A stretch of 64,000 nt of DNA from Paractinoplanes toevensis (lineage in GTDB: Bacteria > Actinomycetota > Actinomycetes > Mycobacteriales > Micromonosporaceae). Under the pieces are notes generated by a model. The model saw only the letters and a program-made list of their open reading frames with translations, was not told where the DNA came from and ran no database searches. The position numbers and the translations under genes were made by a program. The stretch covers positions 62,001-126,000 of the forward strand of contig NZ_BOQN01000003.1 of NCBI RefSeq assembly GCF_018332695.1. Reading direction: 5' to 3'. Shown one piece after another: positions 16,799 through 25,779 of this stretch (its first letter is position 1; every line of letters starts with the position of its first letter).

Positions 16799-17660
16799 GT
16801 TCGCCGATCTTCTCGCGGTGCGCACGACGCGGCCGGATGCGATCGCCGAGGCGTCGGCGGCGCGGCGGCGGCCGACCAGCCTGTTCGGGTCGCACGGCAA
16901 GATGATGATCATCGCGGCCGATCATCCGGCCCGGGGTGCGCTGCGGGCCGGGGCCGACCCGCTGGCCATGGCCAACCGGGTCGACCTGCTCGATCGGCTG
17001 CGCACCGCGCTGGCCCGGCCGGGCGTCAACGGCGTGCTCGGCACCCCGGACATCCTCGAGGACCTGCTGCTGCTCGGCGCGCTCGAGGACAAGGTCGTGA
17101 TCGGGTCGATGAACCGGGGCGGGCTGGCCGGGACGACGTTCGAGATGGACGACCGGTTCACCGCCTACGACGCCGGCAGCATCGCGGCGGCCGGGCTCGA
17201 GGGCGGCAAGATGCTGCTGCGCATCGACCCGGCCGACGCCGGCACGGTAGCCACCCTGGCGGCCTGCGGCACCGCGGTGACCGAGCTGGCCGCGCACCGG
17301 CGGATGGCGATGGTGGAGCCGTTCATCTCGCACCGGGTCGACGGGCGGGTGCGCAACGACCTGACCGCCGAGGCGATGATCCGGGCGATGACGGTGGCCG
17401 CCGGGCTGGGCACCACGTCCGCCTACACCTGGCTGAAGGTGCCGGTCGTGCCGGACATGGAACGGGTCATGGCGGCCACAACGCTGCCGGCGCTGATCCT
17501 CGGCGGCGAGGTCTCCGACGACGCCTCCGGCGCCTATGCCCAGTGGGCCAAGGCGCTTAGCCAGCCCACCGTGCAGGGCCTGGTCATCGGGCGCTCGCTG
17601 CTCTATCCCGCGAACGGCGGCGTCGCCGACGCGGTGGACCGGGCGGTGGGGCTGCTATGA
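16791..17660 (+). CDS. Cgl0159-type (beta/alpha)8 protein, probable aldolase of inositol catabolism
   Basis: A 289-residue TIM-barrel protein of the family named after Corynebacterium Cgl0159, related to DeoC/LacD class I aldolases. Visible conserved parts are GKMMIIAADHPARGAL near the start, GVLGTPDILEDLL, IGSMNRGGLAGTTFEMDDRF and the C-terminal phosphate-loop-like VQGLVIGRSLLYP. The operon has no recognisable iolJ, so this protein is the best candidate for cleaving 2-deoxy-5-keto-gluconate 6-phosphate into dihydroxyacetone phosphate and malonate semialdehyde; this is inference. GTG 16791 overlaps the iolC stop by eight bases and has GAGGAGG upstream. The stop overlaps the iolB ATG. Confidence 0.85.
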   Translation: MPEFADLLAVRTTRPDAIAEASAARRRPTSLFGSHGKMMIIAADHPARGALRAGADPLAMANRVDLLDRLRTALARPGVNGVLGTPDILEDLLLLGALEDKVVIGSMNRGGLAGTTFEMDDRFTAYDAGSIAAAGLEGGKMLLRIDPADAGTVATLAACGTAVTELAAHRRMAMVEPFISHRVDGRVRNDLTAEAMIRAMTVAAGLGTTSAYTWLKVPVVPDMERVMAATTLPALILGGEVSDDASGAYAQWAKALSQPTVQGLVIGRSLLYPANGGVADAVDRAVGLL

Positions 17661-18553
17661 CACCGCGGGCGCGGGTCAATCCGCTGATGCGGCGGGGGAG
17701 CACGGCCGACAAACCGTTCGAGACGGTGGTGTCGCCGGAGAACGCCGGGTGGCGGTACAGCGGGCTGCGCATCCTCGATCTGCCGATCGGGGCGCGGGCG
17801 CGGTTCGTCACCGGCGACGACGAGATGCTGGTGCTGCCGCTGTCCGGGGGCTGCGACGTCACCTGCGACGACGAGCGGGTCACGCTGACCGGGCGGCGGT
17901 CGGTGTTCTCCCGGGTCACCGACTTCGCCTACGTTCCGCGGGATGCGACGGTGACCGTGCGGGCGCCCAACGGCGGGCGGTTCGCGCTGCCGTCCGCGCG
18001 GGCCGAGAACCGGCTGCCGTTCCGCTACGGGCCGGCCGAGGACGTGCCGGTCGAGCTGCGCGGAGCCGGGCAGGCCAGCCGGCAGGTCAACAACTTCTGC
18101 ACGCCGGAGAGCTTCGAGGCCGACCGGCTGATCGCCTGCGAGGTGCTCACCCCGGGCGGCAACTGGTCGTCGTACCCGCCGCACAAGCACGACGAGCCGG
18201 GCGAGGGGGAGTCCGACCTCGAGGAGATCTACTACTTCGAGGTGGCGCCCTCGCCGGCGGGCGGTGCCGGCTGCGGCTTCCAGCGGGTGTACGGGCATCC
18301 GGACCGCCCGATCGACGTCTGCTCCGAGGTGCGCTCCGGCGATGTGGTGCTGATCCCGTACGGCTGGCACGGACCGTCGATGGCCGCCCCCGGTTACGAC
18401 CTCTACTACCTCAACGTGATGGCCGGGCCGGGCGCGCGGGAGTGGCTGGTGCGCGACGACCCGGCGCACGGCTGGGTGCGGGCCTCCTGGACCGGGGTGC
18501 CGGTCGACCCCCGCCTCCCGCTCACCTCCTGCAAGGAAAGGACTCGCTCGTGA
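17657..18553 (+). CDS. iolB: 5-deoxy-glucuronate isomerase (IolB)
   Basis: A 298-residue cupin-type isomerase that converts 5-deoxy-D-glucuronate to 2-deoxy-5-keto-D-gluconate. The metal-binding cluster SSYPPHKHDE near residue 175, the EEIYYFEV strand and the downstream PYGWHGPS histidine match the KduI/IolB family. It overlaps the preceding gene by an ATGA and the following iolD by a GTGA, so translation of the three genes is tightly coupled. The length is typical for the family and nothing suggests damage. Confidence 0.93.
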   Translation: MTPRARVNPLMRRGSTADKPFETVVSPENAGWRYSGLRILDLPIGARARFVTGDDEMLVLPLSGGCDVTCDDERVTLTGRRSVFSRVTDFAYVPRDATVTVRAPNGGRFALPSARAENRLPFRYGPAEDVPVELRGAGQASRQVNNFCTPESFEADRLIACEVLTPGGNWSSYPPHKHDEPGEGESDLEEIYYFEVAPSPAGGAGCGFQRVYGHPDRPIDVCSEVRSGDVVLIPYGWHGPSMAAPGYDLYYLNVMAGPGAREWLVRDDPAHGWVRASWTGVPVDPRLPLTSCKERTRS

Positions 18554-20448
18554 GACTCACCGTCGGCCAGGCCGTCGTCCGGTTCCTGGCCAACCAGTGG
18601 ACCGAGCGCGACGGGGTGGAACAGCGCACGATCGCCGGCTGCTTCGGCATCTTCGGCCACGGCAACGTGGCCGGGATCGGGCAGGCACTGCTGCAGGCGC
18701 AGCGCACCGGCGAGGCCGACCTGCCCTATCACCTGGCCCGCAACGAGCAGGCCATGGTGCACGCGGCGGCCGGCTTCGCGCGGATGAGGAACCGGCTGTC
18801 CACGATGGCGTGCACCGCGTCGATCGGGCCGGGCTCGACCAACATGCTCACCGGCGCGGCGCTGGCCACCGTCAACCGGTTGCCCGTACTCCTGCTGCCG
18901 TCCGACGTCTTCGCCACCCGGGCCGCCTCGCCGGTGTTGCAGGAGCTGGAGGACCCGCGGTCCTACGACGTGAGCGTCAACGACGCGTTCCGGCCGCTGT
19001 CCCGCTTCTTCGACCGGATCTGGCGGCCCGAGCAGCTGCCGTCGGCGCTGCTGGCCGCGATGCGGGTCCTGACGGACCCGGTGGAGACCGGCGCGGTCAC
19101 CCTCTGCCTTCCCCAGGACGTGCAGGCCGAGGCGTACGACTTCCCGGACGCGCTGTTCGCCAAGCGGGTCTGGCACGTGCCGCGGCAGATCGGTGAGCCG
19201 GCCGCGGTGGAACGGGCGGCCGAAGTGCTGCGCAATGCCCGGCGGCCGCTGCTGATCGCCGGTGGCGGGGTCATCTACTCCGAGGCGTCGGCCGAGCTGG
19301 ACCAGTTCGCCCGGGAGACCGGCATCCCGGTCGCCGACACCCAGGCCGGCAAGGGCGCGCTCAGCTGGGACCACCCCAACTCGGTCGGTGGCGTCGGCTC
19401 GACCGGCACCCCGGTCGCGAACCGCCTGGCCCGGGACGCCGATGTGGTCATCGGGGTGGGCACCCGCTACAGCGACTTCACCACCGCCTCCCGAACGGCG
19501 TTCGCGAACCCGGACGTCCAGTTCATCAACATCAACGTGGCCGGGTTCGACGCGGCCAAGCAGTCCGCCCACCCCATCGTCGCGGACGCCCGGAACGGTC
19601 TGTCCGAGCTGCTCTCGGCGCTGGACGGCAAGCAGTTCCCGACCGGTTACCGGGTCGGCGTCGCCGAGTGGCAGGTGACGGTGGACGCCGCGTACCGGAT
19701 CGGCCCGGATGCCTTTAGCCCGGTCAAGGGTGGTGGCGGGGCGGCGGACGGTAGCCCGCTGCCCGCTCAGGCCGAGGTGATCGGGGCGGTGAACGAAGTG
19801 TGCGGAGCACGCGACGTGGTGGTGCAGGCGGCCGGCAGCATGCCGGGCGATCTGCAGCTGCTGTGGCGGGCCCGCGATCCGAAGCAGTACCACGTGGAGT
19901 ACGGCTACTCCTGCATGGGTTTCGAGATCGCCGGCGCGCTCGGCATCAAGATGGCCGACCCGAGCCGCGAGGTGTTTGCGCTGGTCGGCGACGGTTCCTA
20001 CCTGATGATGGCGCAGGAGATCGTGACCGCGGTGGCCGAGGGCATCAAGCTGATCGTGGTCCTGGTGCAGAACCACGGCTTCGCCTCGATCGGCGCGCTG
20101 TCGGAATCCCTCGGGTCGCAGCGGTTCGGCACCAGTTACCGCTATCGCGGCGACACCCAGGACTACGACGGCGGCCCGCTGCCGGTGGATCTCGCGGCCA
20201 ACGCGGAGAGCCTGGGTGCCGGCGTCATCCGCTGCCGCACGATCGCCGACCTTCGCGACGGGCTCAAGAAGGCGCGGGAGGCCGAGCGGCTGACCGTCGT
20301 GCACATCGAGACCGACCCGCTCTCGCCGGTGCCCTCCTCGGAGTCGTGGTGGGACGTACCGGTTCCGGAAACCTCGGAATTGTCAACGACGCAAGCGGCC
20401 CGCGGCGTGTATGAGGCCGCCAAGCGTGGCCAGCGGCAATACCTCTAG
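18550..20448 (+). CDS. iolD: 3D-(3,5/4)-trihydroxycyclohexane-1,2-dione hydrolase (IolD)
   Basis: A 632-residue thiamine-diphosphate enzyme that hydrolyses the ring of trihydroxycyclohexanedione to 5-deoxy-glucuronate. Three ThDP-family domains are recognisable: an N-terminal PYR domain with the catalytic Glu region (HLARNEQAMVHAAAGFAR), a central domain, and a C-terminal domain with the ThDP/Mg motif beginning GDGSYLMM and ending NHGFASIG. GTG 18550 overlaps the iolB stop. The reading frame is open upstream through iolB and part of the preceding gene, but that extension is not real coding. The stop is 13 bp before the iolA ATG. Confidence 0.94.
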   Translation: MRLTVGQAVVRFLANQWTERDGVEQRTIAGCFGIFGHGNVAGIGQALLQAQRTGEADLPYHLARNEQAMVHAAAGFARMRNRLSTMACTASIGPGSTNMLTGAALATVNRLPVLLLPSDVFATRAASPVLQELEDPRSYDVSVNDAFRPLSRFFDRIWRPEQLPSALLAAMRVLTDPVETGAVTLCLPQDVQAEAYDFPDALFAKRVWHVPRQIGEPAAVERAAEVLRNARRPLLIAGGGVIYSEASAELDQFARETGIPVADTQAGKGALSWDHPNSVGGVGSTGTPVANRLARDADVVIGVGTRYSDFTTASRTAFANPDVQFININVAGFDAAKQSAHPIVADARNGLSELLSALDGKQFPTGYRVGVAEWQVTVDAAYRIGPDAFSPVKGGGGAADGSPLPAQAEVIGAVNEVCGARDVVVQAAGSMPGDLQLLWRARDPKQYHVEYGYSCMGFEIAGALGIKMADPSREVFALVGDGSYLMMAQEIVTAVAEGIKLIVVLVQNHGFASIGALSESLGSQRFGTSYRYRGDTQDYDGGPLPVDLAANAESLGAGVIRCRTIADLRDGLKKAREAERLTVVHIETDPLSPVPSSESWWDVPVPETSELSTTQAARGVYEAAKRGQRQYL

Positions 20449-20461
20449 ACGGGACTTCGAG

Positions 20462-21958
20462 ATGGCAACGATCGAACACTGGATCGGCGGATCGTTCACC
20501 GCCGGATCCGGCCACCGGCGAGGCCCGGTGTTCAACCCGGCCACCGGTGAACAACAGCACGAGGTCGTGCTCGCCTCGACGGCCGACGTCGACGCGGCCG
20601 TGGGCGCCGCCCGGGCCGCCTTCGAGAGCTGGAGCCAGGCCTCGCTCAGCAAGCGCACGAAGATCCTGTTCAACTTCCGCGAGCTGGTCAACGCGCGGGT
20701 CGGCGAGCTCGCCGAACTCGTCTCGGACGAGCACGGCAAGGTGCTGTCCGACGCGGCCGGCGAGGTGCAGCGCGGCCTCGAGGTGATCGAGTTCGCCTGC
20801 GGCATCCCGGAGTTGCTCAAGGGTTCCTACACCGACCAGGCCTCCACCGGCGTGGACGTGTTCAGCTTCCGGGAGCCGCTCGGTGTGTGCGCCGGGATCA
20901 CCCCGTTCAACTTCCCGGCCATGGTGCCGATGTGGATGCACCCGGTCGCCATCGCCTGCGGCAACACGTTCGTGCTCAAGCCCAGCGAGCGCGACCCCTC
21001 CGCGTCGAACTACGTGGCCGGGCTGTGGCGCGAGGCCGGGTTGCCGGACGGCGTCTTCAACGTCCTGCACGGCGACAAGGAGGCGGTCGACGGCCTGCTG
21101 CGGCACCCGGACGTCGCGGCCGTGTCGTTCGTCGGGTCCACCCCGATCGCCCGTTACATCCACCAGGAGGGCACCGCGAACGGTAAGCGGGTGCAGGCCC
21201 TCGGCGGAGCCAAGAACCACGCGATCATCCTGCCCGACGCCGACCTCGACTTCGCCGCCCAGCACCTGGTCGCGGCCGCGTTCGGGTCGGCCGGGGAGCG
21301 GTGCATGGCGATCTCGGCCGCGGTCGCGGTCGGCAGTGCCGGGGACGCGCTGATGGACCTGGTGTCGCGCAAGGCCGCCGAGGTGAAGGTGGGCCCGGGG
21401 CGCGATCCGAGCTCGGAGATGGGGCCGGTGGTCACCGCGGCCGCCAAGGAGCGCATCGAGTCGCTGATCGGCAGCGGCGAGAAGCAGGGCGCGAAGCTGC
21501 TGGTCGACGGGCGCGGGCTCCGGGTGGAAGGGCACGAGGGCGGGTTCTTCGTCGGCCCTACCGTCATCGACCAGGTGCAGCCGTCGATGGACGTCTACAC
21601 CGAGGAGATCTTCGGGCCGGTGCTGTCCACCGTGCGCGCCGACGACGTGGACAGCGCCATCGACCTGATCAACAGCAACCCGTACGGCAACGGCACCGCG
21701 ATCTTCACCAGCAGCGGCGAGGCCGCACGCCGGTTCCAGCGGGGCGTACGCGTCGGGATGATCGGCATCAACGTCCCCATCCCGGTGCCGATGGCCTACT
21801 ACTCCTTCGGTGGATGGAAGGACTCGCTCTTCGGCGACAAGCACATCCACGGGCCCGAAGGGGTCTCGTTCTACACCCGCGGCAAGGTCGTGACCTCGCG
21901 GTGGCCGCACGTGGACCACGCGTCCGGCGCCTCCCTGCACTTCCCTACTGCTAGCTAA
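20462..21958 (+). CDS. iolA: Methylmalonate/malonate-semialdehyde dehydrogenase, CoA-acylating (IolA/MmsA)
   Basis: A 498-residue aldehyde dehydrogenase that oxidises malonate semialdehyde with CoA and NAD+ to acetyl-CoA and CO2, the last step of inositol breakdown. The MMSDH signature is present: ITPFNFPAMVPMWMHPVAIA, LGGAKNHAIILPDADLD, and the catalytic cysteine in FGSAGERCMAISAAV (Cys about residue 281). ATG 20462 gives the usual N-terminus MATIEHWIGGSF; an upstream in-frame ATG at 20411 would lie within iolD. The C-terminal HGPEGVSFYTRGKVVTSRWP is typical of the family. It lies between iolD and iolE in the operon. Confidence 0.94.
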   Translation: MATIEHWIGGSFTAGSGHRRGPVFNPATGEQQHEVVLASTADVDAAVGAARAAFESWSQASLSKRTKILFNFRELVNARVGELAELVSDEHGKVLSDAAGEVQRGLEVIEFACGIPELLKGSYTDQASTGVDVFSFREPLGVCAGITPFNFPAMVPMWMHPVAIACGNTFVLKPSERDPSASNYVAGLWREAGLPDGVFNVLHGDKEAVDGLLRHPDVAAVSFVGSTPIARYIHQEGTANGKRVQALGGAKNHAIILPDADLDFAAQHLVAAAFGSAGERCMAISAAVAVGSAGDALMDLVSRKAAEVKVGPGRDPSSEMGPVVTAAAKERIESLIGSGEKQGAKLLVDGRGLRVEGHEGGFFVGPTVIDQVQPSMDVYTEEIFGPVLSTVRADDVDSAIDLINSNPYGNGTAIFTSSGEAARRFQRGVRVGMIGINVPIPVPMAYYSFGGWKDSLFGDKHIHGPEGVSFYTRGKVVTSRWPHVDHASGASLHFPTAS

Positions 21959-21967
21959 GGCCTCTTC

Positions 21968-22915
21968 ATGGAGATTCGTCACCTGCAACTCGGTTCCTGC
22001 CCCGACTCGTGGGGTGTGTGGTTCGCCGACGACCCCCGGCAGACCCCCTGGCAGCGGTTCCTCGACGAGATGGTCGCCTCCGGTTACCACTGGCTGGAGC
22101 TCGGCCCGTACGGATATCTGCCGACCGATCCCGGCCGGCTGGCCGATGAGCTGGCCGCCCGTGGGTTGTCGGTGGCCGGCGGCACCGTCGCCGGGGCCGG
22201 CGGACCGCACAAGGACTTCGGCGCCGTGGTCGAGGCCACCCGCAAGGTCGCCGAGCTGACCGCGGCGGTCGGCGGGAAGAACGTCGTCTTCGTGCCGGTG
22301 CCGGGCTACCGCGACGACAACACCGGCGCCTACCGTGAGCCCGCCACCCTGGATGCCGATCAGTGGAAGACGCTGACCGACAGCAGCAACACCCTCGGCC
22401 GGATCCTGCTCGAGGAGTACGGCGTGCACATGCGCTTCCACCCGCACGCCGACTACCAGGTGGAGACCCAGGAGCAGACCGAGCGGTTCCTCGCCGAGAC
22501 CGATCCCCGGTTCGTCTCGCTGTGCCTGGACACCGGGCATCTCGCGTACCGCAACGCCGATGTTCCCGGGCTGATCCGGAAGTACCCGGAACGCGTCGGC
22601 TACGTCCACATCAAGCAGATGGATCCGGCGATCGCCGCCCGCGCGGCCGCCGAGGACCTGGCGTTCGGTCAGGCCGTGGCGATGGGCGCGAGTGTCGAGC
22701 CACCCTCCGGCAGCCCGGACGTCCCGGCCGTGATGGACGCCCTGAGCGAGCTCGACGCCGAACTGTTCGTCGTGGTCGAGCAGGACATGTACCCGGTCGC
22801 CTTCGATGTGCCGCTGCCGATCGCGCAACGGACCCGCTCGTACCTCAATTCCGTCGGCCTGCACTCCCGGGCCGGCACCGTCCAGCATGAGGAGACACCC
22901 GATGATCCGGCTTAG
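21968..22915 (+). CDS. iolE: Myo-inosose-2 dehydratase (IolE)
   Basis: A 315-residue xylose-isomerase-like TIM barrel that dehydrates 2-keto-myo-inositol to the trihydroxycyclohexanedione substrate of IolD. The start QLGSCPDSWGVWFADDPRQT is diagnostic of IolE, and metal-ligand motifs include MRFHPHADYQVE, SLCLDTGHLAYR and VVVEQDMYPV. ATG 21968 has AAGG seven bases upstream and follows the iolA stop by nine bases. Its 3' end overlaps the start of the ABC binding-protein gene by 14 bases in another frame, so transport and catabolism genes are one transcript. Confidence 0.93.
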   Translation: MEIRHLQLGSCPDSWGVWFADDPRQTPWQRFLDEMVASGYHWLELGPYGYLPTDPGRLADELAARGLSVAGGTVAGAGGPHKDFGAVVEATRKVAELTAAVGGKNVVFVPVPGYRDDNTGAYREPATLDADQWKTLTDSSNTLGRILLEEYGVHMRFHPHADYQVETQEQTERFLAETDPRFVSLCLDTGHLAYRNADVPGLIRKYPERVGYVHIKQMDPAIAARAAAEDLAFGQAVAMGASVEPPSGSPDVPAVMDALSELDAELFVVVEQDMYPVAFDVPLPIAQRTRSYLNSVGLHSRAGTVQHEETPDDPA

Positions 22916-23894
22916 CCGTACCCTCCGGTTCGCCGCCGCCCTGTCCGTCGCCGCCCTCGCTGCCACGGCCTGCAGCGGCGGCGGCCGCGAGAAGACCGAC
23001 GACACCGGCACCGCGGGCGGCAACGCCGCCGGCAGCTCCGGTTACACGATCGCCTTCATCACCCACGAGACCCCCGGCGACACCTTCTGGGACAAGGTCA
23101 AGAACGGTGCCGAACAGGCGGCCAAGGACACCGGCGTCACGATGAAGTACTCCAACGACCCGGAGGCCCCCAAGCAGTCGGTGCTCATCCAGAACGCGGT
23201 CGACTCCAAGGTCAGCGGCATCGCCACCACGCTGGTCACGCCGGACGCCCTCGGCGGCGCGGTCAAGGCCGCCACCGACGCCGGCATCCCGGTGGTCGGG
23301 TTCAACTCCGGCATCGACGACTACCAGCGGCTCGGTGCGCTGATGTACTTCGGCTCGGACGAGACGGTCGCCGGAACCGCCGCCGGCAAGCGGATCGGCG
23401 AGGCCGGCGGCAAGCACCCGCTGTGCGTCATCCAGCAGACCGGGTCGGTGGCCCTCGAAGCCCGCTGCGCCGGCGTGAAGAGCTCGGTGCCGGGCACCGA
23501 GAACATCCAGGTCAACGGGGCCGACGACGCGGCCGTGACGTCGACCCTGCAGGCCAAGCTGGCGCAGGACAAGTCGATCGACTACATCGTGACGCTCGGC
23601 GCCCCGCAGGCGATCGACGCGCTCAAGGCGATCGACCAGGCCGGCAGCCAGGCCAAGGTGGTCACCTTCGACCTCAACCAGGAGGCGGCCCAGGACATCA
23701 AGGACGGCAAGATCGTCTTCTCGATCGACCAGCAGCCGTACGTCCAGGGCTACATGGCCGTCACGTCGCTGTACCTGTACCTGAAGAACGGCAACGACAT
23801 CGGTGGCGGCAAGGCCGTGCTGACCGGGCCGTCCTTCGTGGACAAGGACAACATCGACAAGATCCTGCCCTTCACCAAGAACAACACGCGGTGA
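22902..23894 (+). CDS. Sugar (probably inositol) ABC transporter substrate-binding lipoprotein
   Basis: A 330-residue periplasmic-binding-protein-like lipoprotein of the Peripla_BP_4 (ribose/xylose-type) class. The signal peptide ends in the lipobox LAATAC, so it would be anchored outside the membrane and deliver ligand to the permease. The mature part opens with YTIAFITHETPGDTFWDKVK, a typical first strand and helix. ATG 22902 is chosen because GAGGAGAC lies upstream and the signal peptide then starts with MIRLSRTLRF; upstream in-frame codons belong to iolE sequence. Its place inside the iol operon makes myo-inositol or a derivative the likely ligand, which is inference. Confidence 0.9.
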   Translation: MIRLSRTLRFAAALSVAALAATACSGGGREKTDDTGTAGGNAAGSSGYTIAFITHETPGDTFWDKVKNGAEQAAKDTGVTMKYSNDPEAPKQSVLIQNAVDSKVSGIATTLVTPDALGGAVKAATDAGIPVVGFNSGIDDYQRLGALMYFGSDETVAGTAAGKRIGEAGGKHPLCVIQQTGSVALEARCAGVKSSVPGTENIQVNGADDAAVTSTLQAKLAQDKSIDYIVTLGAPQAIDALKAIDQAGSQAKVVTFDLNQEAAQDIKDGKIVFSIDQQPYVQGYMAVTSLYLYLKNGNDIGGGKAVLTGPSFVDKDNIDKILPFTKNNTR

Positions 23895-23898
23895 CGTC

Positions 23899-24948
23899 AT
23901 GACATCGACTGTTGAAGCGCCCGCACCGGCGGCCGGCCGAGTCAAGCTGGGCCTCTCCAACCGCCTTCTGGCCCGTCCCGAGATCGGCGCCCTGGTGGCC
24001 GCCGTCATCATCTTCATCTTCTTCCTGTCGCTCGCGCCGTCGTTCCGGTCGGCCGAGTCCTTCTTCACCGTGCTCTACCAGTCGTCGGTCATCGGCATCG
24101 TGGCCTGCGGCGTCGGCCTGCTGATGATCGGTGGCGAGTTCGATCTGTCGGCCGGCGTCATCGTCTACACGGCCGGCCTGTTCAACTCGATGTTCTGCTG
24201 GTATTTCGGCGTCAACCTGTGGGTCGGCGCGTTCCTGTCGCTCGCGTTCTGCCTGCTGATCGGTTTCCTGAACGGCTATCTGGTGATGCGCACCGGCATC
24301 CCCAGCTTCCTGATCACGCTGGGCACGTTCTTCGTGCTGCAGGGCGCCAACCTGGGCGTCACCAAGCTCGTCACCAAGACCGTCTCCAGCCTCGACGTCA
24401 GCAACATCGATGGGTACGACTCGCTGGGGAAGGTCTTCTCGTCCAGCTTCAAGGTCGGCTCGGTGACGATCTGGACCTCGGTGATCTGGTGGATCCTGTT
24501 CGTGGCCCTCGCCACCTGGGTCCTGCAACGCACCCGGGCCGGCAACTGGATCTTCGCGGTGGGCGGCAACCCGGACAGCGCCCGGGCCGTCGGTGTGCCC
24601 GTCCTCCGTACCAAAATCGGGCTTTTCATGACGGTGTCGTTCCTCGGCTGGTTCGTCGGCATGCACCAGCTCTACCGGTTCAACACGCTGCAGGCCGGCG
24701 GCGGTGTCGGCAACGAGTTCCTCTACATCATCGCCGCGGTCGTCGGCGGCACCCTGCTGACCGGTGGCTACGGCAACTCGATCGGCGTCGCGATCGGCGC
24801 GTTCATCTTCGGTATGACCAGCCTCGGCATCATCTACGCCGGCTGGGACCCGAACTGGTTCAAGGCGTTCCTCGGCGTCATGCTGCTGCTCGCCGTACTC
24901 GTGAATTTGTATGTGAAGCGGATGTCCACGATGCGGAAGGTGGGCTGA
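23899..24948 (+). CDS. Sugar ABC transporter permease (RbsC/FrcC-type)
   Basis: A 349-residue membrane protein of the BPD_transp_2 family, the homodimeric channel of carbohydrate importers. It shows eight to ten hydrophobic segments and the family motifs MIGGEFDLSAGVIVYTAGLF, LITLGTFFVLQGANLGVT, VGGNPDSARAVGVPV and GGTLLTGGYGNSIGVAIGA. It starts four bases after the binding-protein stop and ends three bases before the ATPase start. With these partners it forms the uptake system of the inositol cluster. Confidence 0.93.
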   Translation: MTSTVEAPAPAAGRVKLGLSNRLLARPEIGALVAAVIIFIFFLSLAPSFRSAESFFTVLYQSSVIGIVACGVGLLMIGGEFDLSAGVIVYTAGLFNSMFCWYFGVNLWVGAFLSLAFCLLIGFLNGYLVMRTGIPSFLITLGTFFVLQGANLGVTKLVTKTVSSLDVSNIDGYDSLGKVFSSSFKVGSVTIWTSVIWWILFVALATWVLQRTRAGNWIFAVGGNPDSARAVGVPVLRTKIGLFMTVSFLGWFVGMHQLYRFNTLQAGGGVGNEFLYIIAAVVGGTLLTGGYGNSIGVAIGAFIFGMTSLGIIYAGWDPNWFKAFLGVMLLLAVLVNLYVKRMSTMRKVG

Positions 24949-24951
24949 GCC

Positions 24952-25770
24952 ATGACCGACACCCTTGCCTCGCACGCGGATCAGGGCCTGCACCGCGGGG
25001 AGCCGCTCATCGAGATGGACTCCGTCGGCAAGTCGTACGGCGCGATCCGGGCGTTGCGCGACATCAACCTGCGGGTCAACGCGGGCGAGGTCACCTGCGT
25101 GCTCGGCGACAACGGCGCCGGCAAGTCGACCCTCATCAAGATCATGTCGGGACTGCACCCGCACAACGAGGGCACCCTGCGGGTCGACGGCAAACCGGTG
25201 ACCTTCAGCAGCCCGCGCGAATCCCTCGCGCACGGCATCGCCACCGTCTACCAGGACCTCGCCGTCGTCGGGCTGATGGAGGTCTGGCGCAACTTCTTCC
25301 TCGGCTCCGAGCTGACCGCCGGGAAGTTCCCCCTCGCCGGGCTCAAGGTCAAGCAGATGCGCGAGATCGCCGACACCGAGCTGCGCAAGATGGGCATCGT
25401 CGTCAAGGACATCAACCAACCCATCGGTACGCTCTCCGGCGGTCAGCGGCAGTGCGTCGCGATCGCCCGCGCCGTCTACTTCGGCGCCCGGGTGCTGATC
25501 CTCGACGAGCCGACCGCCGCGCTCGGCGTCAAGCAGTCCGGGGTCGTGCTCAAGTACGTCGCCGCGGCTCGCTCGGCCGGCCTCGGGGTCGTCTTCATCA
25601 CCCACAACCCGCACCACGCCTACATGGTCGGGGACCACTTCGTGATCCTGAAGCTCGGCGAGACCACCCTCGACAAGACCCGCAAGGAGGTCAGCCTCGA
25701 CGAGCTGACCACGCAGATGGCCGGCGGCGACGAGTTGGCCGAGCTGTCCCACGAACTCGGCCGGAAATAG
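24952..25770 (+). CDS. Sugar ABC transporter ATP-binding protein (single domain, FrcA-like)
   Basis: A 272-residue ATPase energising the inositol-type importer. Walker [10 protein letters not shown], the Q-loop TVYQDLAVV, the signature LSGGQRQ and Walker [13 protein letters not shown] are intact, as is the switch histidine (FITHN). Unlike RbsA-type proteins, which have two ATPase halves, this one has a single domain and would act as a homodimer, as in the FrcA subgroup. ATG 24952 follows the permease stop closely. Its stop is 9 bp before the iolG-like gene, which begins behind GGGGG. Confidence 0.93.
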   Translation: MTDTLASHADQGLHRGEPLIEMDSVGKSYGAIRALRDINLRVNAGEVTCVLGDNGAGKSTLIKIMSGLHPHNEGTLRVDGKPVTFSSPRESLAHGIATVYQDLAVVGLMEVWRNFFLGSELTAGKFPLAGLKVKQMREIADTELRKMGIVVKDINQPIGTLSGGQRQCVAIARAVYFGARVLILDEPTAALGVKQSGVVLKYVAAARSAGLGVVFITHNPHHAYMVGDHFVILKLGETTLDKTRKEVSLDELTTQMAGGDELAELSHELGRK

Positions 25771-25779
25771 GGGGTCTCC